NCBI GenBank assembly: GCA_016743235.1
Contig: VRZD01000003.1
Coordinates: 1-64,000 of the forward strand
Length of the DNA: 64,000 nucleotides
Direction of reading: 5' to 3'
Origin: Pantanalinema sp. GBBB05
GTDB taxonomy: Bacteria > Cyanobacteriota > Cyanobacteriia > Leptolyngbyales > Leptolyngbyaceae
The position numbers and the translations under genes were made by a program. Of the stretch, positions 48,484 to 57,406 are shown piece after piece. How positions within the stretch are numbered: position 1 is the first letter of the stretch; each line of letters opens with the position of its first letter. The notes beneath the pieces are model-generated. The model saw only the letters and a program-made list of their open reading frames with translations, did no database searches and had not been told where the DNA came from.

Positions 48484-48636
48484 GGCATTCGGTCAACCGT
48501 CTGCGCGATCGGTTAGAGCTGATCTGCCGAATGCTAGCCCCGGACAAGGGGAATCTCTGGCACAGAAATCTCCTGAGTCAGAGATCGGGCAATCTGCGAT
48601 AGAGGCAACAGACGAGAAGCCGAATCAGTACCGAAC

Positions 48637-49692
48637 TTATGATTGCACCGCCACCCGATTCCGCCCCGATCGCTTCGCTTGATAGAGCGCCAAGTCAGCG
48701 TTGTCTAACAGAGCTTCCAGGTTGGGCAACTCTTGACGATAGGTGGCAATGCCAATGCTGATCGTGATGCGAAACGCCGATCGAGGAGAGGGGCAGTCAT
48801 CGGTGGAAATCACTGTATTTTCTACCGCTTGGCGCAACCGCTCTGCTAACGCGATCGCCCCTGCCAGTGCCGTATCCGGCAGTATGAGTAGGAACTCCTC
48901 ACCTCCAATCCGACCAAGTAAGTCAACCTCCCGCACTACTTGCTGGCAAAGCCCTGCCAGCAGACAAAGGGTGACATCACCCATACTGTGACCGTAGGTG
49001 TCGTTCACCTGTTTGAAGTGGTCAATATCAAACATGAGAACGGACAAGGGACGATCATACCGCTGGGCTCGGCAAAAGGCTTGTGCCCCTTCAGCCATGA
49101 TTTGGCGACGATTGCTAATGCCCGTTAAGGGATCGGTAATGGCTTGGTGGCGATACTGTGCCTCTCGCTGGCAAGCTAACTCATACAACCGAGCATTCTC
49201 CAACACCAGTGGATCAAACCCAGCTTCGCTAGACTCGACTTTATCCACTAGCTCATACTGGGATTGGGTAATGTGGTGTTCCAGATCAAAGGACTTGTGA
49301 TGCAGTAAGAAGGTTTTGTTGTATTTATCTGCCAGGTAGTACAAGCAGAGATTTAAGGGGCAGGACAAAAAGGGATTCTCGGCAACATCAAACAGGGCTT
49401 TGTAAGCCGCCATGCCATAAAGATCTTGCCAAATATAGTTTGCACCCTTATCTGCTGGTTCAATGCTGAGCGCTTCCGCAAAGCCGTTTTCCACAAATAG
49501 AGTCATAAGACGAGGTAAATCATCCAAATTACCTTGTTCTTCAAAGTGAAAATCATGCTCCTGCAAATACTGGATAATCTCTTTGCCCACATCTTTGAGA
49601 ATGGCACTTTGGGCAAACACATTATATTTAGCCAAAACTTTACCAAAGGCAACTAAAACAGCTTCGTACAGTGCCTTATGAAAATCATTCAT
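48637..49692 (-). CDS. Diguanylate cyclase (GGDEF) with novel-looking N-terminal domain
   Basis: 351 aa from the ATG at 49692 (MNDFHKALYEAVLVAFGKVL); the frame is open further upstream. N-terminal domain of about 170 aa is helical, with HDFHFEEQGNLDDLPRLMTLFVENGFAEALSIEP and AAYKALFDVAENPFLSCPLNLCLYYLADK, not a domain I can name. The GGDEF domain has DPLTGISNRR, FDIDHFKQVNDTYGH, and the active site GRIGGEEFLLILP. It synthesises c-di-GMP. An RxxD inhibitory site is not obvious. No membrane segment. The structured region upstream may carry its leader. Confidence 0.93.
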   Translation of the reverse strand: MNDFHKALYEAVLVAFGKVLAKYNVFAQSAILKDVGKEIIQYLQEHDFHFEEQGNLDDLPRLMTLFVENGFAEALSIEPADKGANYIWQDLYGMAAYKALFDVAENPFLSCPLNLCLYYLADKYNKTFLLHHKSFDLEHHITQSQYELVDKVESSEAGFDPLVLENARLYELACQREAQYRHQAITDPLTGISNRRQIMAEGAQAFCRAQRYDRPLSVLMFDIDHFKQVNDTYGHSMGDVTLCLLAGLCQQVVREVDLLGRIGGEEFLLILPDTALAGAIALAERLRQAVENTVISTDDCPSPRSAFRITISIGIATYRQELPNLEALLDNADLALYQAKRSGRNRVAVQS

Positions 49693-50556
49693 TGCGATCT
49701 CCCCCAACAGTGATGGCAACCTTAAAGTCACGATCGCAACTTTCATGCAGATAGGTGGGGTGCAGGCGGTAGTTACATGCCACACCGGAAAGCCGTGTCT
49801 TTGTGATCCAACCTCAGGTTGATATTCTCTGTATAGTGCGGATTTTGACGACCCACCACGGGGATCTCAATGAAAACTCGGGTTTGCGATCGTTAAAACG
49901 CCTATTTAGGTCGCGAGTATCCGGCGATCACCTCGTGTCAAGTCATCCCCCGCCTTCCTCAGGGTCCCTGCCTGAATGCGGAACCGTGTCTCTTACGACC
50001 GTAGCCGCAGCCCCGGATTAAGTTAGGCTAAAATCATGAAGAATCGGTAAATTCTGAGACAATTTTCCGTGAATAGACTGGTTGATTTTGTCAGCCGTGT
50101 TTACATGGGTAAGCATAGTAGGTGATTGATTGTCAAGCAATAGCAGTGGACTTGACGTACTTAAGCTGACTTCTTCCCTGCTATGGCAATTCACCTGGCT
50201 CCGATTTAGCTGTCTGGATCTGAGGGTGGACAGAGTTTAGTCAACGTTTTATGGTGCATCTCAACCTCCACCAACTCAATGCTCTACTTGCAATTGCTCA
50301 CAACTCATTGCATTCATTTGTGAACCAGCATCGAGAGTTTGAGGGTATATGAGATAAAACTTCTCTTTATATAGAGCATATTGCTTGCCTGACCGCAGCA
50401 GCACGTTGGATAGTCTGGTAGTTTGTGCATGGCTTTTTCAGTTGCCAAACTCCTGATTAAATGTGAACTTTTCACCAGGTAATCCGGTGTAGTTTGCGCG
50501 CTCTGCGGTTGCATCCATTCCTTTAATTTGCCCAGTTATTTCAGAGGAACACCGTT
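49693..50556. other. Long intergenic region with GC-rich structured segment
   Basis: About 860 bp. From 49786 to 50020 the sequence is GC-rich with several inverted repeats: ACACCGG/CCGTGT (49791-49797 with 49792-49799 loop region), CAACCTGAGGTTG-type, and CAGGGTCCCTG near 49969. This could be an RNA leader of the GGDEF gene, a small RNA or a decayed mobile element; I could not match it to a known riboswitch. The rest (50040-50540) is AT-richer, with an AGAGGA ribosome-binding site for the next gene at about 50543. Confidence 0.5.
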
Positions 50557-51345
50557 GTGGAACCGCTTTTCCCATCTGCCAATGCTTTGTCTGATCTAAA
50601 CACTGCGCCGACACCGCTAGTCCCTCCAGATCCCCTGACCAGCCCTGTAGCTCCGTTGCCTCCCTTCAGCGGGTCTAGTGCCTCACTACTCGTGATCGAC
50701 TCAACGCTAGACAATTACCAGGAGTTAGTGGCTGGAGTTAAAGCTGACACAGAAGTTGTTGTTCTTGATCCAGTTCAGGATGCGATCGCTCAAATTACTC
50801 AAGCTCTCACCGGACGTACAGGCATTGAGAGTTTACATATTGTCTCGCGCGGATTGAGTGCTGGCTTACAACTTGGCAATACCCAGCTCGATAACAGTAC
50901 ACTGCCCCAATACACCAGCCAAATTGCCTCCTGGAAAACAGCCCTGTCTGCCGATGCCGATATTGTGATTTATGGTTCAGAGGTCGCGAATGATCCGTTG
51001 TTAACCCAGCGTCCTACCCCCTTCTTACCGACGCCATTCTTAGTCCAGCTCGCTCGACTGACTGGAGCTGATATCGCCGCATCCACTGACATCACAGGCA
51101 GCAGTGACTTCAATGGTAATTGGAATTTTGAATATACACTGGGTCAGGTGGAATCACCGATCGCCTTTCAGCCTGAAACCTTAGCCAACTATCATTCCAC
51201 GCTGTCACTGACGGTCACACCGACTGGCGATACGCTCAGTTATGCCAACAATGCTCCGGCGATCGCGATTACGCCCAGCGGTGACAGCGATCCTGCTAGT
51301 TCACCAACTGTAGCCCCGTTCACTCTGGAGATTACAGGGTTATAA
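50557..51345 (+). CDS. DUF4347-domain protein, short
   Basis: 262 aa from a GTG at 50557, with AGAGGA about nine bases upstream. A Pro-rich start is followed by a DUF4347 domain: LLVIDSTLDNYQELVAGV, VVVLDPVQDAIAQITQAL, IESLHIVSRGLSAGLQLGN and DIVIYGSEVAN, ending with ADIAASTDITGSSDFNGNWNFEYTLG. In cyanobacteria this domain usually heads very large secreted Ca-binding or adhesin proteins. Here the protein stops about 60 residues after the domain, so it may be a truncated remnant or a stand-alone form. Confidence 0.88.
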   Translation: MEPLFPSANALSDLNTAPTPLVPPDPLTSPVAPLPPFSGSSASLLVIDSTLDNYQELVAGVKADTEVVVLDPVQDAIAQITQALTGRTGIESLHIVSRGLSAGLQLGNTQLDNSTLPQYTSQIASWKTALSADADIVIYGSEVANDPLLTQRPTPFLPTPFLVQLARLTGADIAASTDITGSSDFNGNWNFEYTLGQVESPIAFQPETLANYHSTLSLTVTPTGDTLSYANNAPAIAITPSGDSDPASSPTVAPFTLEITGL

Positions 51346-51413
51346 GTCCAGCGATCGTGTCCTGGTTTCCTCTAGGATTGTAGAGTATCGACCTGCAACG
51401 GAATCGTAGATTC

Positions 51414-52547
51414 GTGACTCAGACCAATCCTGTCAGTAGTGACCATACTCCGCTCTCTCGGACCCCTTTGTATGAGGTATCCCTGGAATTGAACGCCCGG
51501 ATGACGGAGTTTTCGGGGTGGGAAATGCCAGTGCAATTTAGCGGCATTTCCCGTGAACACCAGGCTGTTCGGACGACCGCGGGGATGTTTGATATTTCCC
51601 ACATGGGCAAGTTCACGCTGACTGGGAACCAGGTACTCGAACAGATTCAACGCTTAGTGCCGTCCGATCTGAGTCGATTACAACCTGGACAGGCACAATA
51701 TACAGTGCTGCTGAATCCCCAAGGTGGCATCATTGATGACTTGATTTTTTATTACCAGGGATTAAATGCTGCCGGACAAGAACGGTGGGTGGTAATTGTG
51801 AATGCGGGAACCACCCAAAAAGATAAGACCTGGCTACTGGAACACTTGGATTTGACCGCGATCGAGTTTCAAGACCTGTCCAAGGATAAAGCCCTAATCG
51901 CGGTTCAAGGACCCCAAGCCGTTGCGCAGTTACAAGAGTTCGTTAGCGAAGATCTGTCGGGGATTAAAGCCTTTGGGCATCTGGAAGCCACGGTGCTGGG
52001 ACATCCCGGCTTTCTGGCTCGGACTGGCTATACCGGCGAAGACGGGTTTGAAGTCATGGTCGATCCTGCGGTGGCAGTGGCACTATGGCAATCGCTATTG
52101 CTGGCAGGAGTCACACCTTGTGGGTTAGGAGCCAGAGATACGTTACGCCTCGAAGCGGCAATGTGTTTGTATGGTCAGGATATTGACGACACGACAACGC
52201 CTTTAGAAGCCGGACTCGGTTGGTTAGTGCATCTCGATAGTAAAGGGGAGTTCATCGGTCGCTCAGTGTTAGAAGCCCAAAAGCAAGCGGGGGTGCAACG
52301 GCGACTAGTGGGCATCCAAATGCAAGGCCGGAATATTGCTCGGCATGGTTATCCCGTCCTACATGAAGGTGCTGTCGTCGGCGAAGTTACCAGTGGCACC
52401 CAATCCCCCCTGTTGGGTTATGCGATCGCTCTAGCGTATGTCCCGACTGCCCTATCTAAGCCGGAACAAATCCTGGATGTGGAAATCCGGGGTAAACAGT
52501 ATCCCGCGATCGTGGTGAAGAAACCGTTCTATCGGCGATCGCCATAG
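51414..52547 (+). CDS. gcvT: Glycine cleavage system aminomethyltransferase (T-protein)
   Basis: Transfers the methylene group from H-protein-bound aminomethyl to tetrahydrofolate; part of photorespiratory glycine breakdown. 377 aa starting at GTG 51414. Motifs are TPLYEVSLELNARMTEFSGWEMPVQF, MFDISHMGKF, GYTGEDGFEVM, LGARDTLRLEAAMCLYGQDID and VGEVTSGTQSP. gcvH and gcvP are not adjacent. A 69-bp gap follows the DUF4347 gene. Confidence 0.97.
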   Translation: MTQTNPVSSDHTPLSRTPLYEVSLELNARMTEFSGWEMPVQFSGISREHQAVRTTAGMFDISHMGKFTLTGNQVLEQIQRLVPSDLSRLQPGQAQYTVLLNPQGGIIDDLIFYYQGLNAAGQERWVVIVNAGTTQKDKTWLLEHLDLTAIEFQDLSKDKALIAVQGPQAVAQLQEFVSEDLSGIKAFGHLEATVLGHPGFLARTGYTGEDGFEVMVDPAVAVALWQSLLLAGVTPCGLGARDTLRLEAAMCLYGQDIDDTTTPLEAGLGWLVHLDSKGEFIGRSVLEAQKQAGVQRRLVGIQMQGRNIARHGYPVLHEGAVVGEVTSGTQSPLLGYAIALAYVPTALSKPEQILDVEIRGKQYPAIVVKKPFYRRSP

Positions 52548-52666
52548 TCGCTCACGCTTTGTTTCACTGCCAACCAACGCTTGATGCTGCCAGCAATTCG
52601 CTTGAGTGCCATGACAGTTGTTCCTGCGCGTCATCCAATTCAATAGGATCACCCAGCATTGCGGCA

Positions 52667-52821
52667 ATCATAGAGTCTACTGATAATGGATCGACTGACA
52701 ATTAGAATGTGCTCTATGACAACACTAGGGCGATCGCGAACAACTCTTTGATCATAGAGTCCATTCGTAATGGATCGACCGATAATTAGGATGTGTTCTA
52801 TGACAACACTAGGGCGATCGC
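52667..52821. repeat. Two 71-bp direct repeats, 84-bp period
   Basis: Copies at 52667-52737 and 52751-52821 share ATCATAGAGTC, AATGGATCGAC, GACAACACTAGGGCGATCGC and most of the bases between them. They differ at about eight positions. The HIP1 octamer ends each copy. They lie in the gap between gcvT and a toxin-antitoxin pair; their function is unknown. The rest of 52548-52958 holds no supported gene. Confidence 0.9.
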
Positions 52822-52958
52822 TCAGCGGTTCATGTTAGCTACGATCAATGCAGAAGTGATTAGCTCATGAACTAATCGCGGTCACAAAGATCTGTCAACG
52901 ATTTTGATTGAAGCTGCGATCAGTAATGATGAAGTGAGTAGATTGGGTTGGAGGCAGG

Positions 52959-53198
52959 ATGAGAGCGATCGAAACAACTGGAACAGTGAATGAACAAGGG
53001 CAGCTATGCCTAGATCAGCCTTTGGATGTTGCAGAACCTCAACGAGTACGGGTGATTGTGCTTCTAGCAGAGTATGAAGCAGAACTAGAGAACGAAGAAG
53101 GATTTTCAGCTACAAGCTTTCGTCAGTCTTGGGAGCAGGCAATGACAGGTCAAACTCTGCCATTGTCTCAACTTTGGGAGGACAGTGACGTTGGCTGA
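52959..53198 (+). CDS. Antitoxin of a RelE-type module
   Basis: 79 aa: MRAIETTGTVNEQGQLCLDQPLDV, then RVRVIVLLAE and an acidic C-terminus (EAELENEEGF..LWEDSDVG). The beta-hairpin N-terminus looks like the DUF104/AF2212-like antitoxin style. A GGAGG precedes the ATG at 52959. The C-terminal codons overlap the toxin start by 14 bp, supporting translational coupling. It would neutralise the toxin and repress the operon. Confidence 0.82.
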   Translation: MRAIETTGTVNEQGQLCLDQPLDVAEPQRVRVIVLLAEYEAELENEEGFSATSFRQSWEQAMTGQTLPLSQLWEDSDVG

Positions 53199-53586
53199 AC
53201 CCTCACTGGTTGAAATTAAAATTACTCCTGAATTTCAGCGTAAAGTACGCAATTTAGCTAAGAAATATCGTCGCATCCAAGCCGACTTACAGCCCATTTT
53301 TGAACAACTGCAACGTGGAGAGTTGTCAGGAGATCAAATTGTAGGTGTGGGTTATGAAGTTTTCAAGTTGCGAGTTAAAAATAGTGATGCCCAAAAAGGA
53401 AAAAGCGGCGGTTATCGCCTAATCTACTGGTTGCAGTTCACTTCCACGGTGGTTCTATTAGATATTTACTCAAAATCAGAACAAGAAAACACAGAAGTTA
53501 CAGAGGTTCAGCGCATTATCGCTAAGTTTAAACAAGACCAGCAAGAAGATGAAGGCGCAAACAGCAATAGCAATTGTGACCATTGA
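53185..53586 (+). CDS. RelE/ParE-superfamily toxin
   Basis: 133 aa from GTG 53185; a TTG at 53191 is possible. The fold is visible as VEIKITPEFQRKVRNLAKKYRRIQADLQPIF, VYEVFKLRVKN and SGGYRLIYWLQFTSTVVLLDIYSKSEQENTEV, the usual RelE-like order with a conserved-looking YRLIY strand. RelE-type toxins cleave mRNA at the ribosome. It ends in a 30-residue hydrophilic tail. The pair lies next to direct repeats. Confidence 0.85.
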   Translation: MTLAEPSLVEIKITPEFQRKVRNLAKKYRRIQADLQPIFEQLQRGELSGDQIVGVGYEVFKLRVKNSDAQKGKSGGYRLIYWLQFTSTVVLLDIYSKSEQENTEVTEVQRIIAKFKQDQQEDEGANSNSNCDH

Positions 53587-53608
53587 ATCAGAAATTGGGT
53601 GAGAGCTA

Positions 53609-55873
53609 TTGGATTTATTCGATCGCCATCGACAGGAGATTACCGAGGCAGAAGCCCCGTTAGCCGCTCGAATGCGACCGCGTACCCTGGATGAGTTTGC
53701 CGGACAGTCAGCGATTATTGGGTCGGGGCGATTGTTGCGACGAGCGATTCAAGCCGATCAATTGTCGTCGTTGATTTTTTATGGGCCACCGGGAACGGGG
53801 AAGACGACGTTAGCCCGAATTATTGCCAATACCACAAAGGCACATTTCATCGCGATCAATGCCGTGTTAGCGGGGGTTAAGGAAATTCGGGAGGCGATCG
53901 CGGCCGCGCAAGACAAACGGGGGATGTACAACCAACGCACGATTCTGTTTGTCGATGAGGTACATCGGTTTAATAAAGCGCAACAGGATGCTTTGTTACC
54001 CTGGGTGGAAAATGGCACGGTGATTCTGATTGGGGCGACCACCGAAAATCCTTATTTTGAAGTGAATAAAGCGCTGGTCAGCCGATCGCGAATTTTCCAA
54101 CTCAAACCCCTGGATGAGGCGGGATTACGGCAAATTGTGCAGCAGGCTTTGACGGATGGCGATCGTGGCTACGGCAAGCTGAACGTGCAACTCGCTCAGG
54201 ATGCCCTGGATCATTTGGTGAATGTCGCCAATGGCGATGCTAGAGCAGTGTTAAATGCCTTGGAATTGGCGGTCGAAACTACGCCACCGGATGTCGAAGG
54301 AATGATTCAGATTACCTTAGCGGTGGCGGAAGAATCCATTCAACGGCGAGCGGTGCTGTATGACAAGGAAGGGGATGCCCACTTTGATACGATTAGCGCG
54401 TTTATTAAGAGTGTGCGCGGTTCCGATCCAGATGCGGCGTTGTATTGGTTAGCCCGGATGGTATACGCCGGAGAAGACCCGCGATTTATCTTTCGGCGGT
54501 TGTTGATTTTAGCAGGAGAAGATGTTGGGTTAGCTGATCCCAATGCGATCGTGGTGGTGAATGCCTGTGCCGAAGCGTTCGATCGCGTCGGCATGCCGGA
54601 AGGACGTTATCCCTTAGCGCAAGCCACGTTATATCTGGCAACCACCGCTAAATCGAATAGTGTGATGGGCTTCTTTGATGCCCTGTCTACGGTTGAACAG
54701 GAGCGGGAGGCGGAAATCCCCAATCCGTTACGTGATGGTAATCGTGACAAGCAAGGATTTGGACATGGAGCGGGTTACTTGTATCCCCATGCCTATCGTG
54801 ATCATTGGGTGGAACAGCAATATCTCCCCAGTTCCTTGCAGGGACAGGTGTTTTACCAACCCTCGGATCAGGGGTACGAAGCCAAGATTCAAACGCAGGT
54901 GGCTCGGCAACGGGAAGCCCAGTTAGCCGCTCTAGTCGAGAATACAGCCGTGGCAGAAGTGCTGACCTTTAGCCCCACCAACTCTACTCAAGAACGGTGG
55001 TTGCAACGCACCTTAAGTCAGGTGGGCGACCAACTAGCGCAGGTACGCGATCGCGTTTTCGCCCTCGCCCCACCCCAACGGCATCATGTGATCTTGGATG
55101 TGAATGCGGGGAGTGGTTTATTGACCTGGGAAGCGGTGCGTCAAGTCCCGGAGGGTGGTGTCTATGCCTGTGTGCAAACCGAGCAGGATGCGATCGCCCT
55201 TCAAGAACAAGCCGCCGCATTACCAGAACTACAACGTCCGATCGTGCTACAAGCGGATCTCGTCGAATTACCGCAACGACTTGCTCAACAAGTTCCGGGG
55301 ATGCACTGCGATCGCATCATCGGTAGAAATGCGTTACTTCAGACAATCCAACGATCGCAGACGACAGAAGGTAGCGATCCGATCTCATTACTAACTGCAC
55401 TTGCCGACTTACTATCGTCGCCGGGACAATTGATTCTGGCCGAAACCATGCCTCGATATACTCAGCGGTTGTATCAATTGCTGGAACGCGATCGCTTAGG
55501 CACACGACTCTACAATCGCTGGGTGAAAGCGGAAGAAGCGATTTATCAGAATCCCAATGATCCGTTCGTTAATTGGGATGTGGCGGAGCTGACCGCCTGG
55601 TGTCAAGCCGCTGGACTCACGCCAGAGATTCACCTGGAAATGATGACCACAGAAATCCGCATCACTCCCGCTTTATTCAACCGTTGGTTCAGTCCAGGCA
55701 GCGATCGTCCCAGTTATCAAGACCATCTGAGTCAGAGCCTATCTGAAGCGGAGATCAGCAAAATTCGGGAAGCGTTAATTAACGCATTGAATCAGCAGCA
55801 GGTGCAATGGAGCAGCGCGATCGCGTTTATGCAAGCTCAGCCTTCAGCTTCAAATTCGTTAAATACCAAATAA
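53609..55873 (+). CDS. RarA/MgsA-type AAA+ ATPase fused to a methyltransferase-like domain
   Basis: 754 aa from TTG 53609 (MDLFDRHRQ). Residues about 1-430 form the replication-associated recombination ATPase: Walker A GPPGTGKTT (59-67), Walker B DEVH (116-119), sensor I GATTENP, C-terminal DALYWLARMVYAGEDPRFI and HGAGYLYPHAYRDHWVEQQYLP. From about 485 a Rossmann-like region VILDVNAGSGLLTWEAVRQ followed by VLQADLVELPQRLAQQ looks like a SAM-methyltransferase fold, ending near 740. Normal RarA is about 440 aa. RarA acts at stalled replication forks; the role of the extra domain is not known. Confidence 0.9.
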   Translation: MDLFDRHRQEITEAEAPLAARMRPRTLDEFAGQSAIIGSGRLLRRAIQADQLSSLIFYGPPGTGKTTLARIIANTTKAHFIAINAVLAGVKEIREAIAAAQDKRGMYNQRTILFVDEVHRFNKAQQDALLPWVENGTVILIGATTENPYFEVNKALVSRSRIFQLKPLDEAGLRQIVQQALTDGDRGYGKLNVQLAQDALDHLVNVANGDARAVLNALELAVETTPPDVEGMIQITLAVAEESIQRRAVLYDKEGDAHFDTISAFIKSVRGSDPDAALYWLARMVYAGEDPRFIFRRLLILAGEDVGLADPNAIVVVNACAEAFDRVGMPEGRYPLAQATLYLATTAKSNSVMGFFDALSTVEQEREAEIPNPLRDGNRDKQGFGHGAGYLYPHAYRDHWVEQQYLPSSLQGQVFYQPSDQGYEAKIQTQVARQREAQLAALVENTAVAEVLTFSPTNSTQERWLQRTLSQVGDQLAQVRDRVFALAPPQRHHVILDVNAGSGLLTWEAVRQVPEGGVYACVQTEQDAIALQEQAAALPELQRPIVLQADLVELPQRLAQQVPGMHCDRIIGRNALLQTIQRSQTTEGSDPISLLTALADLLSSPGQLILAETMPRYTQRLYQLLERDRLGTRLYNRWVKAEEAIYQNPNDPFVNWDVAELTAWCQAAGLTPEIHLEMMTTEIRITPALFNRWFSPGSDRPSYQDHLSQSLSEAEISKIREALINALNQQQVQWSSAIAFMQAQPSASNSLNTK

Positions 55874-57334
55874 GGTTTGTAACCGCTTACGAATCCGCAG
55901 TAATGGATTGCCTTCCGCCAATTCATCCGACAGAATGCCCATCTCGCGCAGAGTTTGCTGCCGTTCCAACAGTTTTTCAGCCATTTGATCCGCAAGACCT
56001 TGATGGTTCTGGAGGAGGCGCTGTAAATCAGTGCGCTCAATCACAAACAGGATCGAGTCTTCCAGAGTCCGCACACTCGCCGATCGCGGAATCCCCATTA
56101 ACAACGACATTTCGCCAAAAAATTCGCCTTCGTTCAAGGTGGCAATGTACTGTTCCACTCGCCGCGAAAAAATTTCGACCGATCCTTTCAGGATGATATA
56201 GAACGAGTCGCCGGGGGCGCCTTCCTCACAGACCACTTGTTCAGCCGGAAATAACTGCCGATAGCCATATTCGATCAATTGCAAAATCTCCACATCTGAA
56301 CATCGCTCAAAGTAACTAATGCGACGGAGCAAATCCCGCAGCGTCATATTACCGGGTGAGGGTGGAGCGGCTTTCGGTTCCGCGATCGAGGATGATTCAG
56401 GATGATGGGCAGCTTTGCCATTATCGGAGTCTGCTTTGCCGAATTTCTGCAAGGCTGGAGCCAAATCAGAGAGATTGCGAATGTACAACTCTCGTTGCGG
56501 GAACGGCACGTGAATCCCTTGAGCACGAAACTCTTGCTCCACTAAAAAATTCAACGCACTTTTAATCGGATCAATTTCTGTCGGTTGATTAATCCAGACC
56601 AACAATTCAAATTCCAACGCACTATCACCAAAACTCCGGAACCACACCCGCGGCGCTGGATCAGACAATACCCTTAAGTCTTTCCGTGCCGCTTCTAGCA
56701 AGGCTTCCGATACTAAAAACGTATCACTGTCATACGCCACGCTGACTTTGACATGCAACCGACAGCGTGGATCGCGATAGCTCCAGTTGACTACATTGTT
56801 CTCAACAAACCGAATATTCGGCACAATCACAAACACGCCATCCAGCGTTCTGACCGTAGTAGACCGAATCGAGATACTTTCCACCGTACCTAGCAGATCA
56901 TCCACCTTCACAAAGTCTCCGACCCGAATCGGTTGCTCAACCAATAAGGTCAACCCACTAATGAAGTTACTGGCCAGATTCTGCAATCCAAAACCAATCC
57001 CAATCCCAACCACACCGGCAAACAGAGTCAGCGAGGTCAAGTTAACTCCCGCCGTTTGCAGCACCACGATAAAGCCAAACCCCGTTAATAAATAACGGAT
57101 TAATGAAGCGGTCACTTCGCGGCTGCCCCGATCGAACCCCAGTTTGACCAGTAATCGGTGCTTAATCCAATTACTCAGTCCTCGGGCAACCCAGAAGACC
57201 ACAAAACTGATCACCAGTAGAGTCAGAATCAGGTTGAGGGAATATCGAGTCCCACCGACCTCAAACATTGGTGTGGAAAAGACTTCCACCACCCCAGTAA
57301 ACACTTCCTTCAGTTGATCAACGAACCAATTCAT
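55859..57334 (-). CDS. MscS-type mechanosensitive channel with cyclic-nucleotide-binding domain
   Basis: 491 aa. Three N-terminal helices (LNLILTLLVISFVVFWVARG, LIRYLLTGFGFIVVLQTAGV, LTLFAGVVGIGIGFGLQNL) lead to the MscS pore-lining GIGIGFGLQNLASNFISG and the beta domain RVGDFVKVDDLLGTVESISIRSTTVRTLDG. Residues about 345-465 form a CNB domain with phosphate-binding GEFFGEMSLLMGIPRSASV. It is thus a cyclic-nucleotide-gated or modulated channel. It follows the Gld-type operon by 72 bp, same strand, and overlaps the convergent RarA gene by 15 bp. Confidence 0.93.
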   Translation of the reverse strand: MNWFVDQLKEVFTGVVEVFSTPMFEVGGTRYSLNLILTLLVISFVVFWVARGLSNWIKHRLLVKLGFDRGSREVTASLIRYLLTGFGFIVVLQTAGVNLTSLTLFAGVVGIGIGFGLQNLASNFISGLTLLVEQPIRVGDFVKVDDLLGTVESISIRSTTVRTLDGVFVIVPNIRFVENNVVNWSYRDPRCRLHVKVSVAYDSDTFLVSEALLEAARKDLRVLSDPAPRVWFRSFGDSALEFELLVWINQPTEIDPIKSALNFLVEQEFRAQGIHVPFPQRELYIRNLSDLAPALQKFGKADSDNGKAAHHPESSSIAEPKAAPPSPGNMTLRDLLRRISYFERCSDVEILQLIEYGYRQLFPAEQVVCEEGAPGDSFYIILKGSVEIFSRRVEQYIATLNEGEFFGEMSLLMGIPRSASVRTLEDSILFVIERTDLQRLLQNHQGLADQMAEKLLERQQTLREMGILSDELAEGNPLLRIRKRLQTLFGI

Positions 57335-57406
57335 TCGCGGCTAAATGGTGAGGAGACTTACCCGACCATTTTGGCTGGAGAATTGAGGGTACGTCCAGAG
57401 CTACTG

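Noticed and set aside
49803..50021. Plus-strand frame in the structured region
   Set aside because: It lacks a ribosome-binding site or family resemblance; composition follows the GC-rich inverted repeats.
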